Assembly: GCA_041552055.1 (NCBI GenBank)
Contig: JBFELO010000192.1
Location: forward strand, 1-7,791
Length of the DNA: 7,791 nucleotides
DNA from: JBFELO01 sp041552055
GTDB lineage: Bacteria; Acidobacteriota; Thermoanaerobaculia; Thermoanaerobaculales; Sulfomarinibacteraceae
Direction: 5' to 3'
This document shows, piece after piece, positions 5,905-7,791 of this stretch. Within the stretch, counting starts at the first letter, position 1; every line of letters starts with the position of its first letter. The notes under the pieces were generated by a model. The model had not been told where the DNA came from and did no database searches. It saw nothing but the letters and a program-made list of their open reading frames with translations. The position numbers and the translations under genes were made by a program.

Positions 5905-6332
5905 CAGCCGTCATCCTCGCGATCGCGGAGGAATTGTCCCAGCCGGTCGAGATCCTCCTGTCGCAGAGCGAACCGATCAAAGGTCAGGGCGTAGACCAGC
6001 GCCACCAGCAGGAGCGGCGCCAGCCAGACACCGTAGAGCTGGATCGCCGCGGCCAGCGGAAGACCACCGAACCAGGGCCCATCGAGCACCCGGCCCCGCA
6101 GCAGGAGCATGCCGACCGCGCAGCCCTCGAGTAAGATCAATAGGCCGAGGAGCGGCAGGCCGAGGGGGCCCACGCGACCCTGCCGCGCGACAGCCATTGC
6201 GATGAGGGCCACCGGATAGCCCATGACCAGCACCGCGAAGAGGGTTTCGGCCACGGGCCACGGCATGAAGTTCAGGACCAGGATCAGCGGTGAAGCCAGG
6301 GCGAGGAACAGGAGTGCGATTCGGCGAGCCAT
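5904..6332 (-). CDS. Four-TM small membrane protein, probable symporter accessory subunit
   Basis: This encodes 142 residues and starts at ATG 6332 with a GAGG-type ribosome site a few bases upstream. Four hydrophobic helices are seen at about residues 5-22, 29-49, 56-77 and 91-117, then a charged cytoplasmic-type tail with an RQEDLDRLGQFLRDREDD pattern (124-141). Its stop overlaps the symporter ATG by one base (TGATG), a strong sign of coupled synthesis and shared function. Several SSS subfamilies are encoded next to a small membrane partner (for example DUF485, DUF4212, DUF997 and DUF3311 proteins), but those are usually shorter with two or three spans, and I cannot match this one to any of them. 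I infer that it assists assembly or activity of the symporter. It could instead be an independent membrane protein. Confidence 0.8.
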   Translation of the reverse strand: MARRIALLFLALASPLILVLNFMPWPVAETLFAVLVMGYPVALIAMAVARQGRVGPLGLPLLGLLILLEGCAVGMLLLRGRVLDGPWFGGLPLAAAIQLYGVWLAPLLLVALVYALTFDRFALRQEDLDRLGQFLRDREDDG

Positions 6333-6401
6333 GACGGCCTCACGGACACGATGGAGCGGTTGTTTGGAACGCGAGATACGGGCCTGCGTTCATGTCCCGC
6401 G

Positions 6402-6410
6402 ATCTTAGCA
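6402..6410 (-). promoter_or_regulatory. Possible extended -10 element upstream of the symporter pair
   Basis: On the minus strand the string TGCTAAGAT has a TGn extension followed by TAAGAT, four of six matches to TATAAT. It lies about 70 bp before the ATG of the small membrane protein, inside the 143-bp gap (6333-6475) after the CoA-transferase gene. No convincing -35 is present at standard spacing. If real, it would allow the two-gene symporter unit to be transcribed separately from the genes upstream. Confidence 0.22.
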
Positions 6411-6475
6411 GCACTCCGGAGAGGACCCCGGGGAATTTCGAACCGCGCTGTGTCCCTGCATATCGATCCGGGCGA

Positions 6476-7669
6476 TCAATCTGATCCAACCGCGACGACC
6501 TCCTGTGCTGCGAGGTCAGCGATCTGTTCCTCGTTGTACCCGAGCTCCTTCAGCAGCTCGACCGTGTCCTCGCCGATGCGCGGCGGGTTGCGACGCAACC
6601 CGAAGTCGTACTCGTCCATCTCGAGGGGAATGCGCGGCAGCTTGGCGGTGACCCCGCCGGGGAGAACCGTCTCGAGCAGACCCAGGCCTTCGTTGAGCTG
6701 AGGGTCGTCGTAGAGGTCCTCGGGTCGCGCGATGGGTGAGAAGGGGACCCCTGCCCTGTCCAGGCGAGCGACGACCTCGGCCCTGGGGTACTCGACGATC
6801 ATCTCGGCCACCGCGGGGTGGAGCCAACCGCGCTCGCTGATGCGGTCGTTGTTGCTGCCCAATCGCTCGTCGGCCAGCCAGTCGTCGCGGCCGAAGGCGT
6901 CGCAGAACGCCTTCCAGTGCTTCTCGCTGATGATGCCGATGAAGATCGGTCCGTCCTGGGTTTGGAAGACGCGGTAGATGGACCAGGCGCTGACTCGCGC
7001 CGGCATGGGTGGCACCGGTTCGTCGGTGAGCGCGCCGTAGGCCATGTGTTGGCCCATGAAGTAGGCCGCGGTCTCGAACAGCGAGGTCTTGAGGAATTCC
7101 CCCTCTCCGGTCTTCTCCCGCTTGTACAGCGCGGTGAGGATCCCGATCAGGCCGAACATCCCACCGCCCATGTCGATGATCGACGTCCCGGCCCGCATGG
7201 GTTTGCCCGGCTCGCCGGTCATGTAGGCGAGGCCGGACATCATCTGCACCACCTCGTCCATGGCTGCGCGTTTCTCATACGGGCCGCTCAAGAACCCCTT
7301 CATGCTGCAGTAGATGACGTCGGACCTGATCTTCTTGAGATCGTCATAGCCGTAGCCCAGCCGATCCATGGTGCCGGGTCCGAAGTTCTCCACCACCACA
7401 TCGGTGTCGCGGACCAGCTCCATGATGATCTTCTTGCCCTCATCGGATTTGAGGTTCACCGCGAGACTCTTCTTGTTGCGGCTGTAGAAGGCGAAGTAGC
7501 CGCTTCCGAAACCACGCAGGCGCCGCGTGGCGTCGCCCGCCGGCGGCTCGACGTGGATCACGTCGGCGCCCAGGTCACCCATCAGCATGCCGGTGGTGGG
7601 GCCCATGACGTTGTGGGTGAATTCGAGCACGCGAATTCCGTCCAAGGGGAGTGGGGTCTCAGAGGTCAT
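6476..7669 (-). CDS. Class III CoA-transferase (CaiB/BaiF family)
   Basis: This encodes 397 residues, the usual length for family III CoA-transferases, which move CoA between carboxylic acids and work as interlocked homodimers. ATG 7669 has a GGAGAG ribosome site. Family motifs in order are LDGIRVLEFTHNVMGP (9-24), GDLGADVIHVEPPAGD (31-46), RNKKSLAVNLKSDEGK (64-79), VVVENFGPGTMDRLGYGYDDL (91-111) and SMKGFLSGPYEKRAAMDEVVQMMSGL (122-147). D138 in the last motif aligns with the catalytic Asp that forms the acyl-aspartyl intermediate in formyl-CoA transferase. Later segments carry GEGEFLKTSLFETA and IGIISEKHWKAFC, also typical. The substrate is not predictable: formyl/oxalyl, carnitine, succinyl/citramalyl, itaconyl and alkylsuccinate types all share this fold. 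It lies 25 bp downstream of a LeuD-type gene on the same strand, so the two are probably co-transcribed. That pairing fits a C5 or methyl-branched dicarboxylate pathway. Confidence 0.95.
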   Translation of the reverse strand: MTSETPLPLDGIRVLEFTHNVMGPTTGMLMGDLGADVIHVEPPAGDATRRLRGFGSGYFAFYSRNKKSLAVNLKSDEGKKIIMELVRDTDVVVENFGPGTMDRLGYGYDDLKKIRSDVIYCSMKGFLSGPYEKRAAMDEVVQMMSGLAYMTGEPGKPMRAGTSIIDMGGGMFGLIGILTALYKREKTGEGEFLKTSLFETAAYFMGQHMAYGALTDEPVPPMPARVSAWSIYRVFQTQDGPIFIGIISEKHWKAFCDAFGRDDWLADERLGSNNDRISERGWLHPAVAEMIVEYPRAEVVARLDRAGVPFSPIARPEDLYDDPQLNEGLGLLETVLPGGVTAKLPRIPLEMDEYDFGLRRNPPRIGEDTVELLKELGYNEEQIADLAAQEVVAVGSD

Positions 7670-7694
7670 GCTGCTCTCTCCAGCTCGCCGTCGT

Positions 7695-7791
7695 TCAGAG
7701 CGACGACTCGTCGTAGGTACCGTTCTTCTTCAAATAGGCCACGAGGCCGCCCTCGTCGAGGACGTCGATCATCACCTGGGGCATGGCGGCC
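7695..7791 (-). CDS. C-terminal end of a LeuD-type (3-isopropylmalate dehydratase small subunit) protein, 5'-partial
   Basis: Only the last 32 residues are in the window, ending in a TGA at 7697-7695. The visible tail includes VMIDVLDEGGLVAYLKKNG followed by TYDESSL. This closely resembles the C-terminal helix and tail of the small (swivel) subunit of isopropylmalate/homoaconitate/dimethylmalate dehydratases, where a LDxGGLVxxLKK-type ending is common. The small subunit pairs with an iron-sulfur large subunit to isomerise or hydrate 2-hydroxy-dicarboxylic acids; the large-subunit gene should lie further upstream, outside the window. The CoA-transferase starts 25 bp downstream, consistent with one operon. 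Identification rests on a short stretch, so the exact member (leucine synthesis LeuD or a catabolic paralogue) is open. Confidence 0.65.
   Translation of the reverse strand, partial: AAMPQVMIDVLDEGGLVAYLKKNGTYDESSL

Noticed and set aside
6333..6475. Terminator or small gene between the CoA-transferase and the symporter unit
   Set aside because: Only short palindromes (for example CCCCGGGG at 6426-6433) are present, with no U-run and no plausible coding frame.

Overview
This is a high-GC chromosomal window from a Gram-negative-type bacterium. The evidence is strongly GC-biased third codon positions, a lipoprotein signal peptide, and a mix of transport, CoA and membrane genes. The four-helix-bundle gene and the palindrome-rich spacers recall MAGs of Acidobacteriota, Myxococcota and similar phyla, but nothing here fixes the phylum. 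I see no rRNA, tRNA, CRISPR array, integrase or transposase.

Left part (1-2818, plus strand). The window opens inside an unrecognised gene for a two-transmembrane protein with large soluble N- and C-terminal domains (to 1532). About 800 bp without a convincing gene follow (1533-2346). This spacer holds a long imperfect inverted repeat (1625-1701) and several perfect GC hairpins, and looks like repeat-derived or degenerate DNA. A small four-helix membrane protein follows (2357-2818), best started at a TTG behind a perfect Shine-Dalgarno sequence.

Middle (2819-4357). A four-helix-bundle protein of the 23S rRNA intervening-sequence protein family lies on the minus strand (2926-3279). Just beyond its 3' end is a tract of eight degenerate hexamers (2841-2888). 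Divergent from it is a ZnuA/TroA-type substrate-binding lipoprotein (3425-4357). It keeps a His-rich loop but appears to have lost two of the usual metal-binding histidines, and no permease or ATPase gene is visible beside it.

Right part (4378-7791, minus strand). A sodium:solute symporter is translationally coupled (TGATG overlap) to an upstream small membrane protein, which is a likely accessory subunit. Upstream of that pair is a second probable operon: the C-terminal end of a LeuD-type (isopropylmalate dehydratase small subunit) gene followed 25 bp later by a class III (CaiB/BaiF) CoA-transferase. A LeuD-like hydratase plus a CoA-transferase suggests catabolism of a branched or C5 dicarboxylic acid, and the symporter could import a carboxylate. 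Both ideas are inference.

I found no clear new defence or mobile system. The observations most worth checking are the hexamer tract beside the four-helix-bundle gene, the altered metal site of the binding protein, the structured spacer, and the symporter with its companion protein.
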